A stretch of DNA of 64,000 nucleotides from Ehretia macrophylla (GCA_037974665.1 CM075765.1:56677747-56741746); one strand, 5' to 3'. Positions 1 to 11,955 are shown, counted from the first letter of the stretch. The notes: a model not told the origin generated them from the letters alone. Program-made: numbers and translations.

Positions 1-37
1 GCAAACATGGGATGGATCGGAAGTTTGATATGGCTTT
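1..37. other. Left remnant of mitochondrial-type DNA
   Basis: This short stretch precedes an A-family solo LTR. Its last five bases (GCTTT) nearly match the five bases after the LTR (ACTTT, 2424-2428), which fits a degraded target-site duplication. By inference it is the left continuation of the mitochondrial-type DNA that resumes at 2424. It is too short to identify by itself. Confidence 0.35.
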
Positions 38-2423
38 TGCGAGACCCCAGATTTTTTCTTTGTCTAGATTTGTGTAAATTGACATGTTTATGTGTTATAT
101 GAGTTAGAATGTGCTAATTCTGTGATTTATATTCCTATTACATGCTAAGTGTGCATTCATGAAATTTTTACCAAAATCGGCATCAAAAATTTTATCGACG
201 ATTTTATGAATAGTATTTTGAACACACGTTAGCGAAAATTTTTACAGGGGTATTTTAAACGTTATAAAAAGTAGTAATCGGATATTAATAGACCCGTGCC
301 TGATTAAAATAGATTTTGAATCCACTTATGAATTTTAAAGGTTTTTATATTTTCTTTTGCAAAAATCGCGTTTTTAACAGAGTCGGGCGAGAGTCTTTGC
401 ATGTGAAAATTTTTGTCACCTAAAATAAACTACTTAAAATAGTCTAAGTGTTAATTGCTTGTTTGTGAGGAAAATAGTCAAGAAACTAATTAAAAGAGTA
501 AAAATACTAATTTAAAAGACTAAGAAATCAACTTTGACTATTATTAGTTTTGTTGACCTTGAGCATATAAGCATCAACACACATTAGAAAGCACACAAAA
601 CACCTTATTTTTCACACACATGGCCAAAAGCCATTAGGAGAAAAGGAGAGAAAATTTTAAAGGTTTTCAAAGAAAAATTCTCTTGAAAAACCTAGTTTTT
701 GTCCGTAGTTTTGTAACCCGAGCTAGATTCCGCTTATTGGGCACGTATTGCACGTATTCCTATGCTTATTTCGGATCAAAGGTGAGAGAAAATTTTGAAA
801 TCTTAAAATGTTATTTTTATGTTAATTCATATAATTGAATTTTTAGCTGTCGAAATGTTGAATTGGTGTTAGAATATTGCTCAGTAGATACTAAGGATCG
901 TTTATATGTGTTTATATAAGTTTTGAATAGTTGTAGCATGTTTTTCTATTTTTCGGGTATTAAAATTGAGTTATTGGCTTGTTGTTGATTTAATGGAGTT
1001 GTGGTGGTTGGAATTGATTGTTGTTAGCTTCTAAAAGTTAGTTAAATACATGGTAGTAATGTTGTAATGCCGAAATTTTGATTGTAATGTCGTGGTGAAA
1101 GTCCGGAAATTTCAGCCATGGTGCATTGAGGTTTTGGGGTTGTTGGGCTTGTTTTGGATGGATTGTGGTAGGTTTCCAAGGGGGCTAATGTAGTTGCTTG
1201 AGTGGGTGAGTGATAGAAACTAGTTTGGAGGCTATTAGATTAGTAGATTGTAAGTTATGACTTTTAGAAGTTTGAGTAGTCTTTCTTTAAATGTTGAAAA
1301 AATGTCTTTAGTTGTTTGGGTGGTGTTTGAGTGGTTGAATCATGGATTGTTGCTGATTAGACTCAGGTTTGGTTGAGTGGTTTAATGTATGTTAAGTTGG
1401 ACGGCCTACTTTGTCATCTAACTTAGTTGTTGAGTTGTTAATTGTTTAATTGATGTTATGTTGTTGAAATGATGTTAACTGATTGATTATTGATGAAGTC
1501 GGGAGATAGGAAACCTACTTTTGTTGTCCTCCTGTGATATGAATGATTATTATTTTTGTCATGAGTCTTGGTATATGCGTGTCACCTCCTGGGAAGTGTT
1601 GGGCTATCGGGTTGATAACGGTATGACTATCATAGACTACCTGTAGCTCACATGGGCGGAGCTGCCATTGGGGGAGGGGTTAGTGAGGTACCTCGGGTGC
1701 GTGAGTAATGGGGAGTTATAAGAAGATGGTTGAGATCATGATGGCATTTAGAGCTACACCAACTAGAGTATCCTTTATTGATTGGTTATTATCATTGTTG
1801 TGCTTATATTGTTACTGATGTTTATTATGTGTCTACTTCTCAAAGGATGATTTCCAAGGAGTATAGTAAATACTTTTATAAGATCTATCGAATCCTCACT
1901 GGGCTTGTTTTATATAAGCTCACTCTCAATCGTTGCATGCATAGAGGTGAACTGAACAGGATTACGGGTACGTGCCTCATGAAGCTGAGAATGTGCCTTA
2001 TGTGGACGAATCTTATGTGCCGGAGTCGTTGCCATGAGTTCATTTTAGTTGTTGTAGTATGTTGTATTGTATAACTACTTAAAGATAAAAACTTATGTAT
2101 ATTGCTAGTTTAGTAGCTTTTCTTTTGAACATGGTTAGGTTGCTAGATTGGTTATAATCTATTTTGAAAGGTATATTATATAGCCTATGTATGATGTTGG
2201 AACGGAGGAGTATCACCTATGGATGAAATGGTAAAAGAATGTTTAATGTAGATTTATGATTGCGTTGTATGTTGTCAATTTGATTGTGGAGTTGGTTGTT
2301 GATTTGTGTAGTTGGTTGTATGAGTTACAAAGAGAGCCTCGGTATCCAAGTTACAATCGTTATACTACCGAAATTCCGTTGCGTCCTGACTAATTATAGG
2401 TGGGGTCGAGTTGGGTCGTTACA
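38..2423 (+). mobile_element. A-family solo LTR (A-0)
   Basis: The stretch aligns end to end with the other A-family LTRs (8526-10983 reversed, 58380-60815). It shares the ACATGCTAAATGTGCATTCATGAAA-type block near its start, the TTGAC/TATA region near 530-570, the CCTACTTTGTCATC motif at 1405-1418, the GC-rich island at about 1570-1760 and the terminal stretch ending in a TTACA variant of the usual TGACA. No primer site follows and no internal region flanks it, so it looks like a solo LTR left by LTR-LTR recombination. The start is set by the degraded TGCGAGACCCC (family consensus TGTGAAACCCC) and is uncertain by a few bases. Flanking GCTTT/ACTTT could be a mutated 5-bp target duplication. 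Confidence 0.75.
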
Positions 2424-4718
2424 ACTTTAAGAGATAGGGACTCCAACAGTAAGAAGAAGTCACTCAGTGAGTCAGTGGATCATACACTTGGAGACAGGGA
2501 TAGGGGGATGCCTGATTCTTTAAAAAGTATACAAGTGTTGAATGAGTGAAGTCTGGGGACAAACGGTAAACTTGAGAAATGGGACCTCCAAACAAACCGC
2601 CCTACTAAAGAAGTTCCAAGCAAGGGACATGCCAAACACGTACCTTTCCAACTAAGTCCAACGCGACATTAATTGATGATGCATTATGTCATCAGCAAGC
2701 AATGGCTGAGAAGGCCCTTTTCCCTAAATATCTTGGGAAGCGAAGAGGACATGTTTGAAACTCATTCGGTAAGATTCTCTAGAAGGTAGGCGTTTACCTA
2801 AGGCATTGATATTCTGAGTCTTTCAATTAATATAAGCCAGGAGCAAGGATTCTGGAAAGTCAAATCAAATTCGATATTACAAATGTAAGTCGACGTTCCT
2901 GATATGAAAGTGAAAGTGGATTGAAAGCTAGCCCTAAGCAGGATCCAAAGATGTTTAAATCCAGTTCGAATCTGGATATAAAAGTCAAGTTCAATCGTCG
3001 AAAGTGATCTCTCTTTTAGTCTGGTCTTCTTTTTTCTTTTGAGTCAGGTTCCTAAGACAGGAAATTAGGTTTTCTGAATATCACTCTTCCGGCCTATTAA
3101 GTAAGTTAGTTCGAGATCAAAACTGGACCTGAGAGAGACTAGTAATAGTAGGTATGCCTTCAGTTGAGGAGAGCTATTCACAAGTAGTGGTTATGAGTTC
3201 TTTCTTGTTCTGGTTCAGAAGAGGTAATTCCTTCAGTTGCACTAGTGGATTGAATAACTTTTTTTTTATTGCCAACAAAGTGCATGTGTTGTTGGTTGAT
3301 AAAAACACGAGTTTCGATAGGCTGGAGGACTGATACTAGAAGTAGGACAAAGGTCTTAAAAGAGAAATGAAAGGCATTTTTTTAGAATTTTTCCACTTAT
3401 CCAAGGTATGAAGTATCTTGACTGATAAGGAGAGGAAGGTAGACACTTGACCTATAGGAGAGGGTGGAAGATGCTCAGCCGATAGGGAGACGAATGGTTT
3501 CTTGGCATTTGTGTTTGAGAGAGAGCTACGCTTAGGTCAGTTCTTTCAGTAAACTTTTTTGGTAAGCCAAAAGTGAACTTTAGGTAAGTAAGTAGTCCAG
3601 TATGAAATTCATAAAACAATTCATATATGGCACTTGAGGAGGTTAATCTTAAGTGTTGGAAGCTATTGCTAAGGGACTCCCCCTCATCTATAAAGGATAG
3701 GCAATTGAGAGAGAATAGGGTGATAGCCCAGTTTTGATTGAATATCCTTTCTTGTGGTTATCTTGTATTGAGGTGTACCGAAGAAATTAGTAAAAGTAGG
3801 TAACATAAGGGGAGGGATTGCTATTTTTTATTAGTGAAGGCAAGCAGCTTTCATTTTATTAAATCTAATGGTAGGGCTTTAAAGAATAGGTGGTTCGTAT
3901 CTTTTTATGAACCCCAAAATAAAAAGTAGGAAGATAGCAGAGCAAGAGCACTTGAAGTCAACTCGGGCGTGCTTTTTCATTCATCCATTTAGGCCCGACT
4001 AGGAACACATGGATCATGTAGGGAACCTGGCTCGGGAACAACTTCTTACTAGTAGGAACTAATCACAGTAAGAGAGTCCAATCTCTGAAATAGAGCTTAG
4101 CTCTCTATAGTAGTATACTAGTAGTTGGCTTAGGTTATGACTTGATATAATACAATAGAGTCAAAACACCTTTCTATCTAAAAGAAATAGTGCTCGATGA
4201 AAGGATCCAAATTCCACACTATGCTGTGGGCTGGGGAGAAAGCTGCTCTACGAAGCTGGGCGTTCAGTGTTCTTATATAGGAACCATACTAGAAAATAGA
4301 AAGGACCTTCAAAAAAGAGCAAGGGAGTGATAGGCAACCTCAGTCTATATGTTGCACGTACACCGCCAAGTACCAGTCTCGAAACAGTAATAGCGCAAAA
4401 GGATCGGTCCTTCACTTGCTGATCATTCGTGACTCAAACTCACTCTCTTGCCACGCCTTTCACTCACTCGCTTGAGTCGAACTGAATCACTCTTTTTGTT
4501 TAGGGGATCATTCATTCTTTACTCTCTTGCTATTACCCGCAGGGAGCGCAGCAACCAAGGCACATATTATCATATAGAAAGAGGCAAAACATAGTTATTC
4601 GTACTACTGAAAAAGTTTCACTAACAAGAGGCAATAGAATCAGTCGATAGGCGCAAACAAGCGTAGCAAATAACATAACTTACCTGTTAGCGCATGGATA
4701 GATAGGGCTTTTTGAAGG
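2424..4718. other. Mitochondrial-type spacer DNA, no gene recognised
   Basis: The texture, purine/pyrimidine-rich patches with mixed GC content and short random frames, resembles plant mitochondrial intergenic DNA. It is contiguous with the trnS and nad7 remnants downstream. No conserved protein or rRNA segment was recognised. A T-arm-like stem-loop near 2962-2980 lacks the rest of a tRNA. Confidence 0.45.
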
Positions 4719-4806
4719 GGATGGATGTCTGAGTAGTTGAAAGAGTCAGTCTTGAAATCCGATGAATTGATAGGAATACTGGGGGTTTGAATCCCTCTCC
4801 ATCTAC
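4719..4806 (+). pseudogene. trnS: trnS(UGA)-like mitochondrial tRNA remnant
   Basis: About 88 nt match a serine tRNA with a long variable arm. The acceptor start GGATGGATG pairs imperfectly with CCATCTA at the end. A D-arm (GTCTGAGTAGTTGAAAGA) is present, the anticodon-loop region reads CTTGAAATC with TGA as anticodon, and the long extra arm (GATAGGAATACTG) and T-arm (GGGGGTTTGAATCCC) follow. Several stem positions are mispaired (T-loop TTTGAAT for TTCGAAT, disrupted anticodon stem, eroded acceptor). By inference it is a decayed copy of the plant mitochondrial trnS-UGA gene carried with the nad7 block, and not a functional tRNA. Confidence 0.75.
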
Positions 4807-5324
4807 GAGGTCATAAGTTCTCTCTTGTGTTATCTATAGATAAGAACGAATCAGATCGACTCGACTGATATGATAGATGGAATAGTAGTTTGTGTTATGC
4901 TTTAGTTATAACCTTCTCTCCCTTTCGTTATCTTCCGCTCTCCTTGTATAGGTTGGGAAAGGGTCGGGTAGATTACCTTTAGGAGCTAAGTCAAAGATCT
5001 CGGTGGTCTTGTGAGTGGGAGTGTGTGTTGTGCCAGAAGGCAAGTAGGTGATTCAAATTATTGCATATGGAAAGAGAGAGTCGAAACTTTGGAGAGCTAT
5101 CGACCTGTATCGTTTTCCTATATTGACCTGTGACGTAAGTGCTCGGATACAGCATAGGTTGTGCCCCGAGTTTCCCTACGGGAGTTAAGAAAAGACCGAC
5201 ATCAAGAGCAACATATAATAAGAAAGAACTGGAGGTTCGGGCGAAGGAGATGCATTTCTGGTACTAGTGCTATTGGACAAGCTCTCAGAAAATAATCTCT
5301 TTCTTATTTCTGCCTTTCTTTCTC
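4807..5324. other. Spacer and presumed nad7 5' flank
   Basis: This noncoding mitochondrial-type DNA lies between the trnS remnant and the nad7 start codon. Only short frames are present and nothing in it is recognised. Confidence 0.45.
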
Positions 5325-5468
5325 ATGACGACTAGGAACAGGAAAAATCCAAACTTTCACTTTGAATTTCGGACCTCAACATCCTGCTGCTCATTGTGAT
5401 TCACAATCAGTATTAAAAATGAACAGAGAAGTAGTGGAACGTGCAGAATGACATATTGGATCACTCTA
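5325..5468 (+). pseudogene. nad7: nad7 exon 1 (mitochondrial complex I subunit 7), decayed
   Basis: The ATG at 5325 opens MTTRNRK, then reads NFGPQHPAAH and, after a frame adjustment, SVLKMNREVVERAE. This is the N-terminus of NADH dehydrogenase subunit 7 (the 49-kDa quinone-site subunit of complex I, matrix arm). The span of 144 nt is one more than the usual 143-nt first exon of plant mitochondrial nad7. An early 1-nt insertion and a TGA after RAE break the frame. The exon ends at CTCTA, followed by GTGCA, a mutated group II intron 5' end (consensus GTGYG). Codons are in the pre-editing state. The evidence points to DNA-level transfer from the mitochondrion followed by decay. Confidence 0.88.
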
Positions 5469-6003
5469 GTGCAGCACGAAGCCGCTGATGCCAAGTCGGT
5501 TCCTATGCTGATAGCTATGCCTTGCTTGGTCCCCCGGCACGGTGGAGCTTCCATAGCGCGTCATGAGCACCGGGCTAAGGGGTGGTTAAGCAACTCAAGC
5601 TAATCGCCTGACCTTATTACAACACAGGGATAGAAGGGAGAAGGTTGTGAAGGTGGCCTCATTATCCACACCTCTAGTCGGATGAATGGAGGACAGACCG
5701 AACTAGTGTTGGCAAGTTCTGGAGTACCTGTCAAGGGCGCTAGTGCATACCCTAGGGTGATCATCACCACCTACACCTTATATCTCAACACAGTGGAATG
5801 TGTAACCCGCCTACTGTTCCATTCATCTACATTTGTTCCTGTAATCCATAGCCTAACAGAACATAGCAGCGAGGGACAACCCGCCCATACAGCCAGCAAG
5901 GAGGATGGCACTACTGGCAAAGACCGTCTAGCAAAAATGTCGCAGGTTCGAAGAGTGGTAGGCTTGCACTGGGGGAGCATAACATATGGAGGAAAAGGAG
6001 CCT

Positions 6004-6052
<49 letters not shown>

Positions 6053-6230
6053 GCTTTTCCCTATTAGAGAAGGCCCTATGGAGTAAAGGGAAGTGCATGA
6101 ATTCTTAGGGAGTAAGCTTATATAAAAAAAATGCAAGAAAACAAATTCAATGAATAGATAAAGTCAACAGGACCTGCACGTACGGTTTTTAAGGGAATCT
6201 GGTCGAAAGATTGACCAACGTCCACCCGAC
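5469..6230 (+). other. nad7: nad7 group II intron 1 (decayed)
   Basis: The segment between exons 1 and 2 starts GTGCAGCACG, one mutation from the group II 5' consensus. It contains a domain V-like strand near 6165-6200 (GCACGTACGGTTTTTAAGGG) shortly before exon 2, as group II introns do. The 134-codon and 121-codon open frames here are fortuitous and lie in structured intron RNA; no maturase motifs are visible. Confidence 0.78.
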
Positions 6231-6298
6231 TAGAGGGACTGAGAAATTAATAGAGTACAAAACTTTTCTTCAAGCTTTACCTTATTCTGATCGTTTAG
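6231..6298 (+). pseudogene. nad7: nad7 exon 2, decayed
   Basis: The exon reads [21 protein letters not shown] in one open frame, the conserved second exon of plant mitochondrial nad7, normally 69 nt. The length here agrees within about a base; exact splice edges are uncertain because the flanking intron ends have drifted. It is flanked by group II intron sequence on both sides. No stop lies inside the exon itself. Confidence 0.87.
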
Positions 6299-7762
6299 AG
6301 GGCGATCGCGGGGTCACTAAATGAAGTCCTCTATTTCTTTCAGAGGTGCGGACCCGCAGCGAGGCAGAGATGACTAAGTGTCATATGGAATATGGCAACA
6401 ACAACAGCATGTCGAAGAAGGAGATAAAAGGTAGAGCCAATGACCCACTAAGACTAACCTATCTACAACTACATCCCCGAGTGACAGTCAAATGGGGGCG
6501 TGAATGCAAGATGCCAGAGGAATGATCGGTCGAACAGAGGCTAGGGCTGCTTCCTTCCCACCGGTTCATTCCCTGTGTATCAGAGATATAAAACGAGTGC
6601 ACTGGAAAAGAACAGGAACTGGGTTGATCTATTCTATGGTGAAACATCCAAAGCATAACTGCACACTCACACGATCTTTGCCGAGAGAGAGGAGCATTCA
6701 GTGGAACCGGTGAACTATACTTTCTTGTGGATAGATGTGTGGGACAGAGGGCTTGTGGTACCTACTGCCTACCCTTCCTCCTCTGCTTTGAAAATCGTGT
6801 GAACGGAGAGTGGGCAGAAGAGAAGGAGGTCCTCATACGGAGTCACACACTTACTTGAGCAATGCGGGAGACTGGGGAATGGGTCGAGTAAACTCCCTTG
6901 AGGCCAAAAAAATAACAGACAAAGTTTTACTTAGATAGGGCTTTGATTGGTATTTTTTTTTTCTTAGTGATTGGAAAGGAGGGCGCCTGGGTATGTTATA
7001 GAAATGGAAGGCAGAGGCATCGAATGGCGAAGAGAGGCGGCTCGGCAGGTAAGGAATGGGAAATCGTAAAGGATGAATTCTTTGTTGGCGAAACAAAGGT
7101 CGTGTTAGCGCCAGTGATTCTCTGAGCCGGTTTGGATTTCCAAGGCCTCGGGAAACTAGTTGACATAGATGACAGCATCTTTTTCCCCTCTTCCAACTCG
7201 GGAGGGAAATCTTCTCTTATGGCATTCACCTTCCGCCCGGCTTGGAAATAGAGAACCAAGCCCCCTTCTGATCCATTCATTTCTAAAAGCAGGGAGGATC
7301 CAGAGCTAAGCCCCCTCCTATTCGAGGCCGGGTGGCTTCTCCCCACAAGCGCCCAACCTTTCTTTTGCTCTTCCTTCGAGTTGCCTCCACGAATGCACCA
7401 CCTAGGAGCCCTACTCTCAAACCAAAGGCGCTACTTCAATTCAAGCGCAAGCCCTCCCTTCTATTGCATAACCTAAAAAAGCTATAAACAATGTACCAAA
7501 GGCAGGAATGATATGCTTTGGTTATCGACGAATGCTTCCAAAGGCGTCCAACTTTCAATACTAGTAGTTACCTTACGTTGCCATTTTTCCAATATTATTG
7601 AATTGAATAGGATGGCCTGGAGCTAAGAAAACTCAAGTGGGAAAGCCGTGTTATGGGTGACCTTATTGCACGATTCAGAGAGCACTTGTGTATGTGATGC
7701 AAGTGAACGTGTACGAAAAAGCTATTTTAACGTTTTGCTGTTTGTTCCGTCGTTGACCCTAT
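6299..7762 (+). other. nad7: nad7 group II intron 2 (decayed)
   Basis: This interval lies between exons 2 and 3. A clear domain V-like hairpin sits at about 7640-7690 (AAGCCGTGTTATGGGTGACC ... GCACGATTCAGAGAGCACTT), about 75 nt before exon 3, and the interval ends in AT as expected of an AY 3' end. Open frames on both strands (for example around 6850-7350) are not conserved proteins. It was carried along with the exons, which shows that genomic DNA rather than spliced RNA was transferred. Confidence 0.78.
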
Positions 7763-8473
7763 CTATGTTTCTCTGATGGCCCACGAACACGCTCATTCTT
7801 CCGTCGTAAAGAGACTTTTGAATTGCGAGGTACCATTACGAGCTCAATATATATGAGTGTTATTCCGTGAAATAACCCGAATTTCAAATTATTCACTTGC
7901 TTTAACTACTCATGCTATGGATGTAGGAGCATCAACTCCGTTCCTGTGGGCTTTTGAGAAGCGAGAGAAATTGTTGGAATTCTATGAAAGAGTCACAGGA
8001 GCCAGGATGCATGCCAGTTTCATATGACCAGGTGGAGTGGCACAAGATCTGCCTCTTGGCTTATGTCGAGATATTGATTCCTCCACACAACAATTTGTTT
8101 CTCGTATTGCCGAATTAGAAGATATGTCAACTGGCAACCATATCTAGAAACAAGGATTAGTGAATATTGGTACTATCACTGCACAACAAACAAAGGATTG
8201 GGGATTCAGTTGTGTAATGTTAAGAGGTCCAGGGGTATGTTGGGATTTGTGAAGAGCAACACCTTACGATGTTCATGAACAATCGGATCCTGACGTACCA
8301 GTAGGTACCAGAGGAGATCGCTATGATCGTTATGATATTCATATCGAAGAGATGTAACAAAGTGTTCAGATCATTGTGCAATGTCTTAACCAAATGCCTA
8401 GTGGCATGATCAAAGCCGATAACCGTAAGCTATGTCCTCCATCACGAGGTCGAATGAAACTATCCATGGAATC
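7763..8473 (+). pseudogene. nad7: nad7 exons 3 and 4 fused, intron 3 missing, five stops
   Basis: One reading frame of 711 nt, equal to the usual exon 3 (467) plus exon 4 (244), runs with no intron between them. Recognisable segments are [92 protein letters not shown] and MKLSMES. In-frame stops are at 7854, 8025, 8145, 8250 and 8355, all in the same frame, with no frameshift. Four replace expected arginines and one a tryptophan. Codons such as LFREITRIS and GASTPFLW show the unedited organelle state. The exon ends ATGGAATC before GTGCGCC, a good group II 5' end. Nonfunctional; family assignment is secure. Confidence 0.93.
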
Positions 8474-8525
8474 GTGCGCCGTGTGAAACGTAGATCATCG
8501 TCATTCTTAATCGAGACTCCAGTTA
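8474..8525 (+). other. nad7: nad7 intron 4, 5' fragment
   Basis: It begins GTGCGCCGTGTGAAA, a group II intron 5' consensus plus domain I start. It is cut after 52 nt by the A-1 retrotransposon. The flanks AGTTA (8521-8525) and GGTTA (33078-33082) look like the 5-bp target duplication with one change. Confidence 0.85.
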
Positions 8526-10983
8526 TGTCACGCCCCAACTCGACCCCTCCTATAATCAGTCAGGACGCAACGGAATTTCAGCAGTATAACATCAGTAAAT
8601 AGGATACTGAGGCTCTAACCCAACCTTACTAGAACATCATACATCAACTCCATAAACCATACAACAAACAACTCCTCAATAAAATAACAACATACAACAT
8701 AACCATATTACACCATAATCATCCTTTCAACATATCATACTTAGTTATACGCCTCCGTTCCAACATAATACTTAAGCTTTAATGTACATTACAAAACATA
8801 TTGATACCAACCTAGCAACCTAAACATAGACTAAAGAAAGACTACCAAGATAGCATCAACTAATTCATTATCTTTTCAACATCTTATATATTATAAACTA
8901 CAAAGCATATAAAAGTCAACTAGACTAATATACAAGATATTAAAACAATACAACATCAAAGATAAGACTCCGGAACATAAGACTCATCCATGAAAGACAC
9001 ATTTTCCTCTTCAGGTACCCGTAGTCCTGCTCTACAACACCTGTAAGCATGCAATAATAGAGAGTGAGCTTACATAAAATAAGCCCAGTGAGGATCCGAT
9101 AGATCTCGAACAGTATTTACTATACTCCTTGGAAATGATCCTTTGAGCAAGTAAACACGCAATAACATCAATAATACTATCATCACATAATCTATAATGA
9201 CCATTCAATAAAGGATACACTAGTTGGTGTAACTCCAAACGCTATCACGATCACAATAGCCTTCTTGTGACTCCCATAAACTCATGCACCCGAAGTACCC
9301 CAATAACCCTCCATGACACCTCCGTCATACGAGCTGGAGGTAGTCTCTGGTAGTCATGCCGTTATCAACCCGACAGCTCGTTGCTGCCCGAGAGGTGGCA
9401 CACATATACCAAAGACTCAGCAATAATAATAAACATCAATCATTCATAGGAGGACAACCTTTTCCGTTGACTATCTCCTGGTTCATCAATCATCAATCAA
9501 TAATCAATCAATAATCATATTATCATCATAATAACATCAATAATCAATTTAACAACAAATAACTAAGTAAGATGACAAAGTAGGCCATCCAACCGAACAT
9601 GCATTAAACACACACTCAAACCCTACTTTACCCATCATCATCTCACAATTCAATCACTCAAACCACACACAATCAACTAAAGGCATAATTTAACATTTTA
9701 AAGAAGGACAACCTAAACTTCAAATATTCATAACCTACATTCTACTAGTCGAAACCATTCCAAATCAGTTTCTATCACTCGCCCAATCAATCAACTACAT
9801 TAGCCCCCTTGGAAACCAACCAAAACACATCCAAATCATGCCCAATAACCCTAAAAGCCTAGTGTGTCATGGCTGAAATTTTTGGACTTTAGCACCGACC
9901 TCGTAATCAAAAATTCGGCATTACAACGGCACTACCACGTAATTAACAAAGTTTTAGAAATCGACGGTAATCGATTTCAACCAACACAACTCAAAATATT
10001 CAACATTTAGCAAATTAATCAACTTATAAGATTACATTCTAACGGTTCAATAATTATTATGCTACAACGATTCAAATCTCGTAAGATTACATATAAATGA
10101 TCCCTAGCATGCATGGAGCACTAATCTAACTTCAAATTAACATTCTAACGGTTCAATAATTATTTATACGCATAAACACAAAATATGATTTTTGAGATCT
10201 AGAATTTTTCTCTCACCTTTGATGCGATATAAGCCTAGAAATGTGCTCAATGGATGCTCAAAAGGTGGAATCAAGCTTTGGTTGATGGAAATTGGCCTTG
10301 GATTGCAACTTTTATTGAAAAATGCATTTCAAAAAGTTGAAGAAAAATCTTGGTTTTCATCCTATGGATCTCTCGGCTCTTTATGTGTGTTGAGGAGTGT
10401 GTTTGTGTTGTGTTTAGTGTGTGTTGGTGATATATGCATAAAGGTCAACATTTTAATGAAAGTCAAAGTTGAGAACTTTAGTATTTTTGTGTTTTCTTGT
10501 CTTTTAAATGCATTTTAGCTATCTCTTTGCTCAAAACAAATATGCAACTGCTATGGTAGCTCAAGTAGGTTATTTTTAGGTGACAAGAAGTTTTACAATC
10601 AAACAATTTCACCTGAGTCGGCTTAAAACTCGATTTTCGCAAAAGTCAGTGTAAAAACCCTAATAAATTCCTAGGCCGATTTTAAAACCGTTTTAATCAA
10701 ACACAGGTCTATTAAAGTCCGAGGACTAGGTCTAGAAGGGTTAAAAAGACTAGTTTTAAAATTTTGGCGGACGTGTTTCAAAAATACTATTCACTAAAAG
10801 TCGACGATAAAATTTCTGACTCTGTTTTTAATGAAAATTTCATGAATGCACAATTAGCATGTTCTAGGAGTATTAATATCAAAATTACCACATTCTAAGT
10901 CATATAACACATAGACAAGTCAATTCACGCAAAACGAGAATAAACACGTAAAACGAGACAAGATGGAAAAGTGGGGTTTCACA
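8526..10983 (-). repeat. A-1 3' LTR
   Basis: On the minus strand it starts TGTGAAACCCC and ends GGGGCGTGACA, 2458 bp. It aligns along its whole length with the split right-hand LTR and with 54942-57548. Minus-strand landmarks: a TATA-like ATGCATATATCACC near 10427-10441 with AAAGTCAA/GGTCAA (TTGAC) copies beside it, the CCTACTTTGTCATC motif at 9571-9584, and an AATCAATAATC-rich stretch near 9480-9545. Open frames inside it are not genes. Confidence 0.9.
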
Positions 10984-11955
10984 TTCTCCCTCCCTTAAAG
11001 AAATTTCGTCCTCAAAATTCTTACTTGCTGATCGGAAAAGATTTGGATACTGCTGCTGCATCTGATCTCGCCTATCCCAAATAGCTTCCTCAATGTCTTG
11101 ATGTTTCCACAACACCTTAACCATCGGGATCTTCTTCGACCTTAGCTCTCGTTCCATCTGATCAAGAATACGAATCAGCCGCTCGTCATAAGTCAGATTC
11201 TCACGAAGCTGTAGCGGCTCTAGTTCAAGAATATGAGAAGGATCCGGATTATATTTCTGCAAATTAGACACGTGAAATACATCGTGGACATTAGAGAAGT
11301 TCTCTGGTAAAGCCAACCGATATGTTAACTTATCAACCCTGCCAGTAATCTCAAACGGCCCAACAAATCTATGACTCAGCTTTCCACCTTTACCATAATG
11401 AGCAAACCCTTTACGAGGAGACAATCTCAAGAAAACCCGATCTCCGACTACAAACTCCAAGTCCCGACGATGCTTACCAGCATAACTCTTGAATCTACTC
11501 TACGCCGTAAGCATTCTCTGTCTGATCAACTGAACATTCTCGATCTTCTCTAGAAGCTCTGGCATGATAGTTGGATCAATAGTCTTCATCTCCCCTACCT
11601 CATCCCAATATAAAGGTGAACGGCACTTACGACCGTAAAGAGTTGCAAAAGGTGCCCTCCCAATAGTAGCTTGATAACTATTGGTATAGGCAAACTCGGC
11701 AAGTGGTAGATGTTTCTCCCAATTCTTCCCGAAGTCCATAACACAAGCCCTAAGCATATCTTCCAGAATCTGAATAGTCCGCTCGGACTGACCATTGGTC
11801 TGTGGATGATACGCGGTACTGAAGTTCAATTGAGTACCCAGGGTCTCCTGATGTTTATCCCACAAATGAGAAGTAAATCGAGGATCTCGATCTAAGACAA
11901 TACTAGATGGAATCCCGTGAAGTCTAACAATCTGATCCAAATAAAGACCCGTCAA
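10900..11955 (-). pseudogene. A-1 integrase C-terminal half and chromodomain, decayed
   Basis: The first part (11955-11500) carries the integrase core second half: DQIVRLHGIP, SIVLDRDPRF with the second catalytic Asp, YHPQTNGQSERTIQ with the catalytic Glu, and [12 protein letters not shown] stop after RQRMLTA is followed in the same frame by FVVGDRVFLRLSPRKG, the GPF-type motif VGPFEIT, HDVFHVSNL, and a chromodomain-like C-terminus (LIRILDQ ... VKVLWKH ... EEAIWDRRDQM). The frame runs past the polypurine tract into the LTR to 10900, so its natural stop has been lost. It is one frame out of register with the upstream integrase piece. The integrase inserts cDNA; the chromodomain normally guides it to marked chromatin. 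Confidence 0.85.
10984..10996 (-). other. A-1 polypurine tract
   Basis: AAGGGAGGGAGAA on the minus strand directly abuts the 3' LTR start. This is the expected plus-strand DNA synthesis primer. Just upstream lies a hairpin (11002-11019). Confidence 0.8.

Noticed and set aside
2950-2985. T-arm-like TCCAGTTCGAATCTGGA
   Set aside because: No anticodon or acceptor arms could be placed around it, so a tRNA call is not supported.
5682-6136. Overlapping 134-codon (plus) and 121-codon (minus) frames
   Set aside because: Both lie inside nad7 group II intron 1, overlap on opposite strands and show no maturase or other domain.
6851-7346. Frames of 81, 60 and 116 codons on both strands
   Set aside because: They lie within nad7 intron 2 upstream of its domain V and match no family.
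9480-9545. Regular AATCAATAATC repeats as a CRISPR array
   Set aside because: The units are short, contiguous and without unique spacers; this is a simple repeat within a plant LTR.
10192-10518. 108-codon plus-strand frame
   Set aside because: Antisense within the A-1 LTR; other A-family LTR copies do not keep it open.
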